Below are positions 48,589-61,065 of a stretch of DNA of 64,000 nucleotides, in pieces; the first letter of the stretch is position 1; each line of letters opens with the position of its first letter. This stretch comes from Glomus cerebriforme (lineage: Eukaryota; Glomeromycota; Glomeromycetes; Glomerales; Glomeraceae). The position numbers were made by a program, and so were the translations under genes. The notes under the pieces were generated by a model, which was not told where the DNA came from, made no database searches, and saw only the letters and a program-made list of their open reading frames with translations. The DNA lies in assembly GCA_003550305.1 (NCBI GenBank), contig QKYT01000187.1, positions 53,395-117,394 of the forward strand, in the 5' to 3' direction.

Positions 48589-50869
48589 ATGGCAGCCACT
48601 TCGAACGAATGTAAAGGCTTTTTAGTTGTAGAAGGACAGTATACTCTAAGAGACGACATTATACTAGATACTGGCGCACCAAACTTGACCGGTGGGACGT
48701 TAGTTTCTGTAGTTTCGGTTAAATATAAAGAATATCCAACTCAACCGATTTCGCCAAATGGAGAAAATACTGTTGCTGCAATTGATCGTATTGGTGTACA
48801 ATTTGCTAATAGTCGGTCTCCTGTTACAGAAAACACACTAGTAGTTGATATGGACGATTCTTTAGATTTAGAAAAGTTACAGTCACATTCTGAACCTTTA
48901 TCTCCGACTGTAGAGAATTTTGGGTTTACTTTCACAAATCAAATATCGCCGATTTTAAAATCTCCTTTGAATAGCAATGGATCAATTCCAACATCGATCG
49001 AGGGCAAAAAGGATGATGATACGTTTTCTTCATTTTTTAATCCTGTGAAGCGGAAAAAAGCAAGGAACAATATCACAAAGACAACATCGTCTTTTGTGGC
49101 AAAAATTATTCAGAATGATAATTTAACAAAAATATTGGCGAATCGACAGAATGAAGATACATATTTATTTTTTAACTCGGGACGGACATTTTGTTGGACG
49201 GATTTGACTAAGCCAAAGGTATTATTAGATTGAAGTTGTGCGAAGTTGTATTTTATATAACATTACACTTTTTTATTTTATCAGGATCCTTTGTCTCGGG
49301 TACTCTTTACCAAAGCACATCCAATATGCCATGACGTGAATCAGCTTACCCGCTCTTGTGACCATTTGGATGTTATTATCGGGTTTTCATCTGGCGACAT
49401 TATTTGGTTCGATCCCCTGTGTAATAAATATTATCGACTTAACAAGCAGGTATTTCCAATAATTTAATAATTTAAATTTAAATTATAGTTATTGTTTAAT
49501 TTCTAAGAATTTATATTCTCGTAGGGAGTAATAAATAATTCATCTGTTACTATGGTTAAATGGATGCCAGGATCCGAAAATCTATTTATGGCGTCTTACT
49601 CAGATGGATCGATAATTAAGTATGATAAAGAAAAGGATGACCAATCATTTACGGCATCAACAGGAAATGACGAAGAAAGGTGGGTTAATTAATAGCTTTA
49701 AGTTAAATAAATATAGACAAATAATAATGTACCTTAATAGTAACGTCGCATGATATCTTATTAATTTGAAGTAATAATAAAATCTTTTTGGATCGCATCT
49801 TAAAGATTCCGTGTGTCACGACCTTCTAAAAATGCTAAGCATAATCCAGTTTCACATTGGCAAGTTTCAAAGAAATCCGTGACAGGTAGAATTTCTTAAA
49901 ATATATATATTGATTATTGTATGATATATAAAATTCACTTTTATTTTATATTATTTAGCATTTGCATTTTCACCTGATTGTCAACATGTTGCAATCGTGT
50001 CTGTGGATGGTTGTCTACGAATAATAGATTTTGTACAAGAAACGTATGTTATAAATCTTCGAGTTATATTAAAAATTAAAGTAATAGAAATTTAATACTT
50101 TGATATTTTATTTTGCAAATTTTAGACTATTTGATACATACAGTAGTTACTTTGGTGGACTCTTGTGTGTGTGTTGGAGTCCAGATGGTAGGTATGTATT
50201 GACAGGTGGTCAGGATGACCTTGTTACTATATGGGCTTTTCGGGAACAACGTATTGTAGCACGGTGTCAAGGACATCAATCCTGGGTAACCGGGGTGTCT
50301 TTTGACCCCTGGCGATGTGACGAACGTAATTATCGCTTTGGTTCAGTAGGCGAGGATACCAAACTATTATTGTGGGATTTCAGTGTGAACGCGTTACACA
50401 AGCCTAAGAGCGTATGTTGATATTGTTTCCAAACATCTTTTATGTAATTTATGTCTTTTTCCTATTTTTATTTTTATTTTTTTATTTGGTATATTCTATT
50501 TTTCTTTATGACATTTTTCTTACCTTGGTTTTGTATTTAGCCCGGTAGTCACCGTAGGGCTAGTTTAGCGTCGCAATCACATGCAACTACAGTCGCTTTA
50601 AGACGAAATATGGTTGAACATGAACTTGCAAAAAACACGATTCATCCATGTTTACCCCGATCAGAAGTGGCTATTTTACAACCAGTAATGGTGAGTTATA
50701 AAACTATACACCAATTAAATGATATTTAGTATATATCCTTATTGTTACAAATTAATTTTAGGCAAAGTCGATTGATTCTGATCCATTGTGTTCAATAACA
50801 TTTCGTGAAGATTCTATCATAACGACTTGTCGAAAGGGGCATATTAAATTATGGATGAGACCTTCTTAA
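48589..50869 (+). CDS. CREC: CreC/WDR20-type WD40 regulator of deubiquitinase
   Basis: This gene of about seven exons starts at [20 protein letters not shown]. The first 180 residues are variable and serine-rich, with a basic patch ([14 protein letters not shown]). The WD40 propeller matches WDR20/CreC in detail: [111 protein letters not shown] and [17 protein letters not shown]. The last blade closes with [10 protein letters not shown]. In Aspergillus, CreC stabilises the deubiquitinase CreB in carbon catabolite repression; in animals WDR20 activates USP12/USP46. A matching role here is inferred from the strong match. Confidence 0.92.
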
Positions 50870-51492
50870 AAAATTTATCATACTAAGGTAAATAAAAATT
50901 GATATGATATCACTTGAAGTATATTGCAGTGATTGAATCTTCAAGGTGTGTTAATTATCTTTTTTTTACTTTACTTTCTATTACACTTATTTAATTTTAA
51001 AATTTTGTCTTTAGATATGATTATTATTTTGTTTATTTATTTATTTTTATTGGTTGTTAAATAGCTAATTTAAAAAGAAATTTTACAATTCTTATCTTGG
51101 TATTACCATGAGCTTCAAATTTAAAAACTATTCTCTTTTATTATAAAGCTAAATGCAAAATTCTTATTAAATTAATAAATATTAAGAACCTTAATTTCTT
51201 TTATCTAAAAAATGTTACGTGATTTTTAGAATTAAAACAAATATCATAGACTCGTCTCAATGACATAAAATTTTTTAGGGATAAAAAGTTTTAAAAATTT
51301 AATAGAGATTCTGCACAATAACGTTTATGCCAGATTCAAATAAAAATCAACATATTAAAATCGACTATTTATTATTAATAATTTAATGTTTAATAAATAA
51401 TATTACAATATCTAAATAAATAATAATTCTATTTTGCATGAATTTATGCATAACGATGATAAATTCCTAAATTAGCTTATATGAACTAAAAT
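50870..51492. other. Convergent intergenic region
   Basis: AT-rich sequence between the CreC-like gene (+) and the RagC-like gene (-). I see no gene or structured element. Confidence 0.6.
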
Positions 51493-53237
51493 TTATCCCC
51501 CAACATTTTCTTCGCTAACTGAAAGTCTCATCCCTTCATGTCTAAACCTTTCAGCACTACGACGTTTTAATTCAAACACATCTGCTATTGCTTGTTTAAA
51601 GCATTGAAAATTATAATCTATTAAACCATGTTTTTCGAAATTATCGGATCGAAGGAGACAAACCAATGCAAGAAACCTGTTTACTCCCCTAAGACATAAT
51701 ACCATACCGTTATTTAACTTGATTAATGATGCTGCATCGTTTGCAGTATCAGTAGTTGTGCCATAATTTCCTGTCTTTCCATTGGTTTCGACTTGTGTTT
51801 GATTATCTTCGTATATTTCGTCGCTGATGTGATGAAATGAAGTTGTACGACTATAAAAGAATTAACAATAAATGTCAGCATGAAAAAGATTCAAATTATG
51901 AAATTATACCTATTAATATTTTTTAACAAATAATATACCCATATATTTCAGAAATATCAATAATGACGTCAATCATATCACTACAAATTTCATAGGTCTG
52001 CATATCAACAGGGGAACTGTCGGTAGCAATATAAATTTTCGAATTAACATCAAACAAAAATGCCTTCTCTATTCCAGAATTCTAAAATGTTTTAAGGACG
52101 TTAATCTCAATTTTTGGACTACATATATAATGGCAAACGCGTCACTTACCGAGCACAAAATATTCAATAAGTTTTCCAAAGTTGGTAATTGAGGTATAAG
52201 TTTTTGAATCACTTTGCTGAATGCTTCAAAGATTGAATGGTCATAAATACTGGTTAAATAAAACGATAAAGGGACATTCTCTAATCCAACATCTGCTAAT
52301 TCATCTGTAGTTCGCTGTTGAATGTCACGTTGTGTATCAATTTTGTACTCATCAGACAAGGCATCAACTTTATGTATAAACACTTCAAAAGTGAGATTTT
52401 TATTTCTTTCGTGAGCACGTAAAACAGTCTGATGTAATCTGTTAAGAGCCTCAATATAATCGTCCTAAAATATTTTAAGAAATTTTCGCTATTGTCACAG
52501 ATGGAATTAGGTAGTTACACTTGGTAATAATTATAAATCAAAAAAATTTGAACTTACTTGTGCATCAATTACAAAAATTAATGCCCCGTACTCTCCAAAA
52601 ATGACATCCGAATCATAAGTGGCCGTATCAAAATAATCAATTTGTCCAGGAAAGTCCCAAACTTGAAAATCAATAAATGACCTATAATTTATAAGTAGAT
52701 ATTATTAAAATCCATCAATATCAAAAATAAAAAAATAATAATAAGTTCGGATAAGAATTATTAATGCCGAATCCGAGAATAATTACGTGATGTTCTCTTT
52801 AATAATTTTACTGGTACTTTCAAGAAATAAGGTTTCATTAGCTGGCATTTTATGAAATACGACTTTTTGAATACTGGATTTTCCACTCCTATGAAATTAT
52901 TAAATTTTTAACGATATTGCTGACCCATTTTCAGTAAAAATAAATTTATTTTAGATCTTTTCTTACCCACCTCCTTAGACCCATAATCAATAATCGCGGT
53001 CGATGATCTTGAACAGGATCTTCAGACACATCATTGCTAAAATAATTTTTCTATTAAATTAAAAGCAAAGCAAATTGATAGATTATAAAATTTGAAAAAT
53101 ACAGTACCCAATAGGGCTTGTATGGAGGCTATATTCGTCTCCTTCGGAGTGCTAAAAGATATAAAAGTTAATTTTTGAAAAAAAAAGTAAAATCATAACA
53201 AAAGGTATGCTGGTTGAGACTTGAGACATACCGACAT
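51493..53237 (-). CDS. GTR2: RagC/D-type GTPase (Gtr2)
   Basis: This is a gene of about nine exons whose first coding exon is just ATG TCG. After a short acidic leader ([15 protein letters not shown]), the G1 motif is [20 protein letters not shown]. Switch and G3 read [17 protein letters not shown], then [22 protein letters not shown] sequence (seen as [20 protein letters not shown]) and the G4 motif [17 protein letters not shown]. The family's [35 protein letters not shown] and [20 protein letters not shown] follow. The C-terminal roadblock-like domain is present. Gtr2 pairs with Gtr1 on the vacuole to signal amino acids to TORC1. GLRRSGKSS and the WDFPGQ switch mark RagC/D rather than RagA/B. 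Confidence 0.95.
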
Positions 53238-53391
53238 AGCAGAAAAACTTCGAGATCGATAACGGAAAATTTTCCGATACAAATATATAAATTCCGAAAT
53301 TTCTGATATCTACATTTATCACGTGATCAATCAAACGAGCTATAAAATTGCGAATATTAAACTTTATGGTCGCTTAATTTTCATTATTTCT
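53238..53391. promoter_or_regulatory. Short divergent promoter of GTR2 and SMG9 with TCACGTGA
   Basis: Only 154 bp separate the two outward-facing starts. A perfect TCACGTGA palindrome lies at 53319-53326. Both genes presumably share this control region. Confidence 0.55.
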
Positions 53392-55462
53392 ATGGCGAAA
53401 GGAGGTAACAACCGCGATACAGAAGAGCACAATGAGGATGGCAGATCCGGAAGAGGTGCTCGAGATACAGGTGGCAATGGTCATTCCAAAGGAGGACGTA
53501 GAGAAGGTGGCGGTAGAGGAGAACGTACACGTGGAGAAGGAGGGGGGCGAAGACGCGATAGAAAGCTAAAGGTATTAAGCAAAAGATATCTTAAGAGTTT
53601 TATAGTTTGAATTTTGTTATTTTTATTCAAGTTTTTCGACACTTTTTTTTTTCTTGTTATTGCTAGGATCCGTCTTCAGGGTCTTTGACGACCCCTACAC
53701 CAGACCACCTTCCCAAATCTTTTTATCAAACACCCGTAATTCTAGAACGTAGACCTCAAAATACTGGTTCATCTCAAACGACCAGTTCCCCCCAAACTTC
53801 TACAACAAAATCATTATCAGAAACTTCTCCTCAAACTCGTTTTTCCAGCACGACACCAGTTCGGGAAGAAACATTCATTCGGGCAACCTCAGTCAATGTT
53901 CCACGTGCGGAAATTAAACCTATTAGTACGCGAGGAAAATCTCTTGAAAGACCATTTGTTAAAATGGTTAATGAAAAAGGGATATTTAATAATGAATCTA
54001 TCTTAAAGGTTGGTTGCTAAAAGTATGTAAGCATAATTTTCGAATGCAATTTATTCCGCTGTTCTAAGGACATATTAACTTGAAATTGACATTAATATAA
54101 TTATATAGATCTTGAGTGATCTTCCTGGTCATTTTGTTGTAGGTGTATTTGGACCACAGGGATCAGGAAAATCCACCGTTATTTCTACCTTATGTCAAGA
54201 TCCGCAGAATGTATAGTTATTGCATAATAATTAATCATCTTTCGCTTTAGTATTTGAGCCTTTATTAAATTTCTCGTAATATCAGGCATTTTCGAGTCAA
54301 TCGATTGATGCCCTGAATTTTGCAAGTCATGAAACAATTGGAATCGACATTCATGTCACAGCTGAAAAAATTATTCTTTTAGATGCTCAGGTATTATATT
54401 TAATAATACCAAAATATCAATATTTTATGATACGAATTAATCTCTTTTTTACATAGCCAATTTCTAGTCTCTCAGTCTTAGAACATGCAATTAGAAATGA
54501 TTATATTCCTGATAATATAACACCTGAGGTTTGGCTCGAATTACAGGTTAGTATTAATTTTAGAAAATATATTCTTTAAAAATATTTTTATTTATATTAA
54601 TTATATTTAATATTATAGTCTCTACAACTTGCTTTATTTCTCTATTCTGTTTGTAATGTTGTTATGGTTGTTACTGAAAGTATTGATTATACTACATGGG
54701 ATTTTTTGAAAAAAGCTGAAATGTTGAAATATAGAATTCCAGAGTACCCAACAATACCATCATTGACTTCGATTGATAATGGAATCGAATATTATCCTGA
54801 TATCGGTGAGTTACCTCAATTCTAACTTGACCGTCTTAATCAAACATTGACATTTATTATCTTTTTTCATCAGTTTTGGTATGCAACAAAACGTCTCCTT
54901 CCGAATTTACAACAGTTAAATATGATCTCACGTGTGATATTTTGAATAAAATGTTTCAAGGATCAAACTTAAAAATTTTTGGTAACTTATAATTACCTTT
55001 AAAATAATTTAAAAGTTTAGTAATTTAAATTCTTTCTAATATTTTAATATACAGGCACGGTTTCTCTGGCTAAAACTTTGACTATGTATAAACGTTCTTA
55101 TGACCATCCAATGCCGAACTTATTTCTTTTACCTTTTGAAAGTCAACCTCTTCATCCTAAAGGAAAAGGAATAGGTTCTAACTATCCAAATGCGCCAGAT
55201 ACATTCTTAGTTTTTGCAGAATCAATGAGAAATCAGATATTTGAATTGCCAAAAAAAAGTGGCAAAAAGGGGCAAATTTCTGAAAAAGAATGGTAAAATT
55301 ATTTTTTTTTATTTGGTTCGATTTAATAATGATATATAAAAAAATTTTTTTTTTTTTTTTTACCATAGGTTTAAAAATGCTATCAAGGCTTGGGATTTAG
55401 TTCGTAAATCCGAATTCATCATAGATTACGTAAAGTTTTCGCATAAGTTGAGGGACATGTGA
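53392..55462 (+). CDS. SMG9: SMG9, subunit of the SMG1 nonsense-mediated decay kinase complex
   Basis: This gene of about nine exons starts at MAKGGNNRDTEEHNEDG. The first 55 residues are Gly/Arg-rich (RGG-like), followed by a Ser/Thr/Pro-rich stretch with PDHLPKSFYQTPVILERRP. The G-fold domain has a P-loop (FVVGVFGPQGSGKSTVISTL), HETIGIDIHVTAEKIILLDA, QPISSLSVLEHAIRNDY, then SLQLALFLYSVCNVVMVVTE. A later segment (PNLFLLPFESQPLHPKGKGI) leads to the family's C-terminal helix (WFKNAIKAWDLVRKSEFI). SMG9 pairs with SMG8 to restrain SMG1, which phosphorylates UPF1. These subunits are absent from yeasts and, as far as I know, most Dikarya. The gene is complete with no disabling change. Confidence 0.92.
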
Positions 55463-57489
55463 TTATTGGATTTTCGCCACATATTGTGGATATTAAGACT
55501 TACAATAATTCAGATTGGGATTCGTTCTGACAGCGGAGAAGTAAATTTTATTAAATTCTTAATTGATTTTAATAATTAAGAAATTGATATTAATATCACA
55601 AAATTCTTTAGAAATGCCAAAAACTCGAATTCTTTGGGAAAGAATATTCTGCTCTCAGAAGATAAAAAATATCTTCCTGGTAACCTGAGTTCCAAAGAAT
55701 TGTGATCTATAGGTTGTTAAGAAGCTATTTTTTTTCCTTCCATTGTTTATACTATAGAGAGAAAATAGTAGTTATGAACAATTTTTTTATAATTGTCAAT
55801 GCTACAGATCTACTACATCAAAGAATTTCAATGGAAAATACAAATAAGGCATTTCTTATTCTGACTAAATGTCATATATACAATATTGTTGCATTGCACA
55901 TTCGTATCATCGTATGCTACGCAATAATACTTTTATTCTTAAACTAAATTCGATTTTCGATTTTTTTTTAAATAACTCATTTACTAACTATATATTAAAT
56001 AAAATAGTTTATTTACAATTTAATAAAAATTTTTTAATAAAATAACGATAAATGCTTATTTACGCAAAATTTTGGGTTTCGACTATATTAGAGAAGAATC
56101 AAAGTAATAAGAATCATATTCAGCGAAGCAGTCTTTCGGCATGTTGCATTCTATCGTATTCTAATCATGTAATTCGATCTGCATTCTACACGAGGTTTAC
56201 CAGTGGTGATATAGTGTAAAATTTAAGAATTGTGAACAATGTAAAGAAAGTTATAATTGGATTCTTTAAATATTTAATCATAAAAGATCGAACAGGAAGA
56301 CGCTTGCGGTAAATATCTCAATAAAGTGTCGGTGTTTAAACCTTCGGCGAACGTTCATTTATATTAATTATACATCTAAAAACCGATATTTAACGAATGC
56401 AAAACTTTTTGACGGCCATTCTTATCGTATACAATATAGATGCAAATTTTAATATATTTGGCTTATTTGTCTTCGAAGCTAATTTGAAGGATTATCCTGA
56501 CATTGTAGCCAATTAATAAAAAAATCTTAGATGTTGAAAAAATTACCATGAGTTAAATCTTGGATTTCCTTTACAGTAAACAATGTCCATGCAAATTATT
56601 AGGATTTTTTTAATTAATACTGAAATACTATTATGGTAGACGGAGAAAACCGTTTTTATAAAACGTGTTGTTTGTAATAAAAAGGGAAAACTTCATAGTG
56701 ATTAATAAAATGATCTCGTGCTATTTATGTTATTTTTTTCAAATACTAATCAATAAGCAGATGATATTCTTTACAGTAATAAATCGCGTGGGTTAACTTT
56801 ATATTATAATAATGGAATTTCGAAAATTTTATGGGTGATGACAATCACCACCTTTTTATCATATACCCTATCGCTATTATATAATAATAATATTGCTTCC
56901 CCCTCAAAAAATGGGAGACGATGACAAACAAATCAAACCAAATTAAGAAAAAATTAACGTAAAAAAATTTATGCCAAAAAAAAAGTTGGATGCGGTCAGC
57001 GATAACGAAAAATCAATGTTATCTTACCAAAAACATTCAAAGAAAAAGAATATTTTCTCACAGGTAGTTAGTTTGCATATTTTCTTTTATTTGACACGTG
57101 GATATTTCGTCATCAAAACTGTAAATTTAATTTAAGAAAAAGGATTATAATTATTATGTGCAATTCGGATTGTTGGGATACGTTAAACAAATTATCAATT
57201 TGGGTCAGCCTTTATTGTATTTTTTCACGTTTTAAATATTTTATCCTTATATACTATATATATAATATTAGATTCCTTAATATTGAACTTAATACACAGA
57301 TAATATTCATGGATAGAAAAAGATAATAATAATTTATTGTAATCTAGAACGAATTTAATTCAAAATCCGAATAAATAGTTAGTTACTATCACAAAATTTT
57401 TTTGCAAAAACTTATTATTTTGATATTAAATTATTAAATTTCCAAATCTAAGGACGTAATTATTTACTACGCCACAAATTATATTAATA
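55463..57489. other. Long intergenic region
   Basis: I find no convincing gene in these two kilobases. Small open frames such as the one at 55702-55947 have skewed hydrophobic composition and no support. ACACGTGG occurs at about 57094-57101. The stretch may contain old transposon debris that I cannot identify. Confidence 0.5.
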
Positions 57490-59772
57490 TCAACAATTTC
57501 TCATTTCAGGTTCCACCCAAGGTATTCCTAATATATTAAAAATTTCTCTTTCAGAAGTTACATGGACTTGTCTTTTTGGAATAACATTTAAAAAGAGCCC
57601 ATGTGACGTAAGTGTCATATTTCTCTCTTTTTTTGCATAGTTTCTTAACGACCGTTCAAATTGTTTCGACCCTAAAAGTATTATAATAGATATTAGTTTT
57701 ATACGCATTTGATGAATCAAATGCAAGATATTATACCTGTCCAACCAAGAACTGCTGTCGAATATTGTGAATAAGGTGCTATTATAAGATCAACTTGCCG
57801 ACATATTTGTGTACTTGGTTGAATAAAAGCACAAAAACACTAAAAATTATAAACAATGAATTAGAAAAAACTTTTGGTAAAAATAATCGCTAAGTTTATA
57901 CCTTGTCAAGTTTATCCATGACATTTCTATGAGAAGATAAAAGTTCACTTGAAGTATCCTTTTTATTTCTTGCATAAAAAAGTTTATGTTTCAAATGTCC
58001 TAAATAGATATTCAATCAATTAAGAAGTTAATTAAGCTGGTTTTAAATGATTACAAAATACAAACCTGTATCCATAAGCTTTTCAACTATATCTTTTAAC
58101 AAGTTATTCGCTATTTCTTCTTGAGGATGTGACACGACAACATCCAAATCTCCATTGAATTCTTTCCCGCGACGATACCCTCCAACAGGAGTTATTATAC
58201 AATCGGAATATATAGACTTAATGATTGTATCCAAAATACCTAATAATTCTTGTATATCCTGCCTTGACATCCTAAAATTTTCAAATTAGTTAATTCAAAT
58301 TTTGAGAAAAAAAAATTCAATATAATTTTCAATTTACTTTTTTTGAAAATCATTAAATAGCTCTAAACCCAATCTTTGAATATGAGTTAAATATGGATCC
58401 CTCATGCATTCTCTTATTGACTTGTATCCTTTTCGGTACCATTTCAGAGCTGTTTTATAACCAACACCTCAAAAATTGGAAATTAAAAAAGGAATTTTAT
58501 TTAGTAAGTCATACAAGAAACGGATGACTGGTAACTATTTCATCCTACCATAAACACGGGAAAAAATATCCAAGGTTTGATATTTTTCACTTGCAAGAAT
58601 TTCTTCGGCTTCAGGAATTGTGTCTATAATTCAAATATGTCAACAATAAATTAAGCAAATTCAACTGTGTTCAAAAAAATAAATAAATAAATAAATAAAG
58701 ATTTTCTTTGCTAATAACCTGTTGTTAAAAATTCTTTTATATGATTACCAATTTTTGGACCAACACCTGATTGTGAAACCAATTTAAATATATCTTTTAG
58801 ATCAACTTCACCAAAGTAAGAAATTATTATTAATTCTTACCTATTATTTTACGAGCTTCTGCATAACTTTTAATATTGTGTGGATAAGCCTAAGTAAAAT
58901 ATGTTAAACCAAGTCCTATTAATTAATCTTAAGTATAGCTTCAAAATTACCTTTAAGGCTGCAATCGCATGACGATAGCTCAATGCATTCCTCTCTTCAC
59001 CATTCAATTCACGTGAGTGTTCTATAACTTCAAGCAATTCCACGAGGGATTGATTGTACTTAGGCTTAAGAGGTGTAGGACGAAGACATTCGTATTTTGT
59101 ATTTAAGAAACGAGGGTCTAAATCAACTATTGTTTAATCAAATAAATAAATATATATATATATATACATAATTCTGATTTTTCATAATTTTAATCAAAAA
59201 AATATAAGAAATACAAACATTCTATATCTGAAGTTTGTTCATCGTCTGTAAAATTATGTTCTGAATCAGAAGAAGTCCTGTGAAAATTAAAATTAATTAT
59301 AAAGAAATAAAGATTTAATTGAATGATAACTTTTAATTTACCTTCTATCTTTACTAGTTGATTCAGTCTGATAAGATTCTTCCTGTACAAAAGTTTCGCT
59401 AAGTGGTTCAGGTTTCATAATTATTAAATGACCTTCATATGATATTCTTATTCCAGCCTTTTCGCTTTAAAGATAATTTATAAAAAAATGAGTTTTAAAC
59501 ACCCTTTTTTTTCGAAAATAAATGTTATTTGCACACCAATTTTCAACCCAGTCAATAGAACATATGGGTTTCCGAGTTTCTGGAGACACATAACGCGCTA
59601 TTCGTGTTGGAGTTTTGAAGATAGTAAGTATAACATCAGCATTATCTAAATTATTTGTAAGCTGTCCACCACGAGAAAATATTCGCTTCTTGCAAGTTTC
59701 TAATTCGTCTTTTGGTATTTTTGCTTCAACAATATAAAAATTCCAACCCTTGAAGAAAATGTTGTTAGACAT
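57490..59772 (-). CDS. POL4: Family X DNA polymerase (Pol mu/Pol4-like) with BRCT domain
   Basis: This gene of about nine exons starts at MSNNIFFKGWNFYIVEAKIP. Residues 1-95 form a BRCT domain (FSRGGQLTNNLDNADVILTI, PICSIDWVENWC). A Ser/Glu-rich linker leads to the 8-kDa domain (ALSYRHAIAALKAYPHNIKS, then KIIGVGPKIGNHIKEFL) and the fingers helix-hairpin-helix (FSRVYGVGYKTALKWYRKG). The catalytic palm carries VGGYRRGKEFNGDLDVVVSH with two catalytic Asp, and QVDLIIAP with the third. The thumb has GWTGSKQFERSLRNYAKKER and ends ILGIPWVEPEMRNC. These enzymes fill gaps in non-homologous end joining. The GW in the sugar-gate position resembles Pol mu/TdT, not the YF of Pol lambda. Confidence 0.92.
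58674..58699. repeat. (AAAT)n microsatellite in an intron of the DNA polymerase gene
   Basis: About five to six tandem copies of the tetranucleotide lie inside an intron. A length-variable marker is likely; no function is implied. Confidence 0.8.
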
Positions 59773-61065
59773 TTTATAAATATCGCAAATGTGATTAATA
59801 ATTTATAAATATTACCAACCTCGTTGTAAATAAATCTGATGTAAATGCTACAAAAACTTTTTATTACAAATATATACTTTAAAAAAGTCGATCAAAATTT
59901 AATTTGGATCACGTGGATTAAAGATTTAAACATTTGATCTGTTTAATTAGAAACGTGTATAAAACAAGTATATAATTTGCAAATTTGCATACGGTAATTG
60001 CTAGTTTTTGACGGGTATGTTATAAATTTTCCGGTTTACTTTTTTAGAAATTACCACAAACTCGGATAATTGAACTTCTACTCTCTTCAAATAGAATATT
60101 TTTTTTCAAAATATTTTTACCATTATATTAAACGTGTTTCGAGATTGATCAAATATCTGTAGATTTAAATTTCGCCTTATTGAGATAATAATATGTATTT
60201 CAGGAGCATTGTTATATCTTTATGGTTTGACTTATCTAAGTCATGTAACTGTATATAAGAAAAGAAATGTTACGCATGCAATTGAGTAATTTATTTACTT
60301 GATGGTATTTACAAACAGGTTTAATTAGGATTTTATCACGGTAAAATTATTTATCTGTAATTATATATAAATGTAGTAAGGCTGGCTAATCTCTAATGTG
60401 ATGATTTTTTTTTAACAATGTCCTTTATTTCAGGTTTTTTTAAAAAAATCCCGGATTGGGTAGTAACAATAGATCAGATTAAGCTTGATGTAGTCTATTA
60501 CCATTATTAAATTTTTAAAAAGAGCTTCGCATTCACGCGTGAGGTAGCTTTTTTTATAAAAGCCGTTAAAGTGCGACCGATTATAAAAAAATTTTACAGT
60601 TAAAAGTTACACGACATTTACCCGGCATTTTATTTATATAATAAAAATGATTCGAAATTTGCGAACGAACCATCCCCCTTATTTAATCAGTCCGGTCAGT
60701 TCTTTGATTTTCCCTTGTGCAATTCTCGTGCTGTTTCAAAGCCGAATTTTGCATTCTTGACTGGTTAAACTTCTATAGGAAACTTATATTTGTGGGTCAA
60801 GCGATATAGCTTATCCACAAATAGCGAAAGTTAAGTGTGACAATTGAAACATTAAGTAGCATTTCTATACAATATAAACTTTCTTCCGTATTCTGACGCG
60901 TAACTCCTTTTAAGAGTGTTGCCAGTATGTATTAGCGTAAACTTCATGAGCTTTTGAGTGTCCGAAAAGGTTTTAAATGTAAAGAGAGTACTTATTTGTT
61001 TATATTATGTTTTTTTATTATTATTTATTAAGGACGCGGAAACCCCTTTCCAACAAGGTAAAACC
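59773..61065. other. Divergent intergenic region between POL4 and the Tudor gene
   Basis: This should contain promoters for both flanking genes. TCACGTGG lies at 59909-59916. A hairpin-like pair, atttgtgg and ccacaaat, lies around 60788-60821. The right end may include an untranslated first exon of the gene at 61066. I see no separate gene. Confidence 0.5.

Noticed and set aside
55702..55947. Hydrophobic 81-codon frame
   Set aside because: Biased AT-rich translation, no domain, no splice context; most likely chance.
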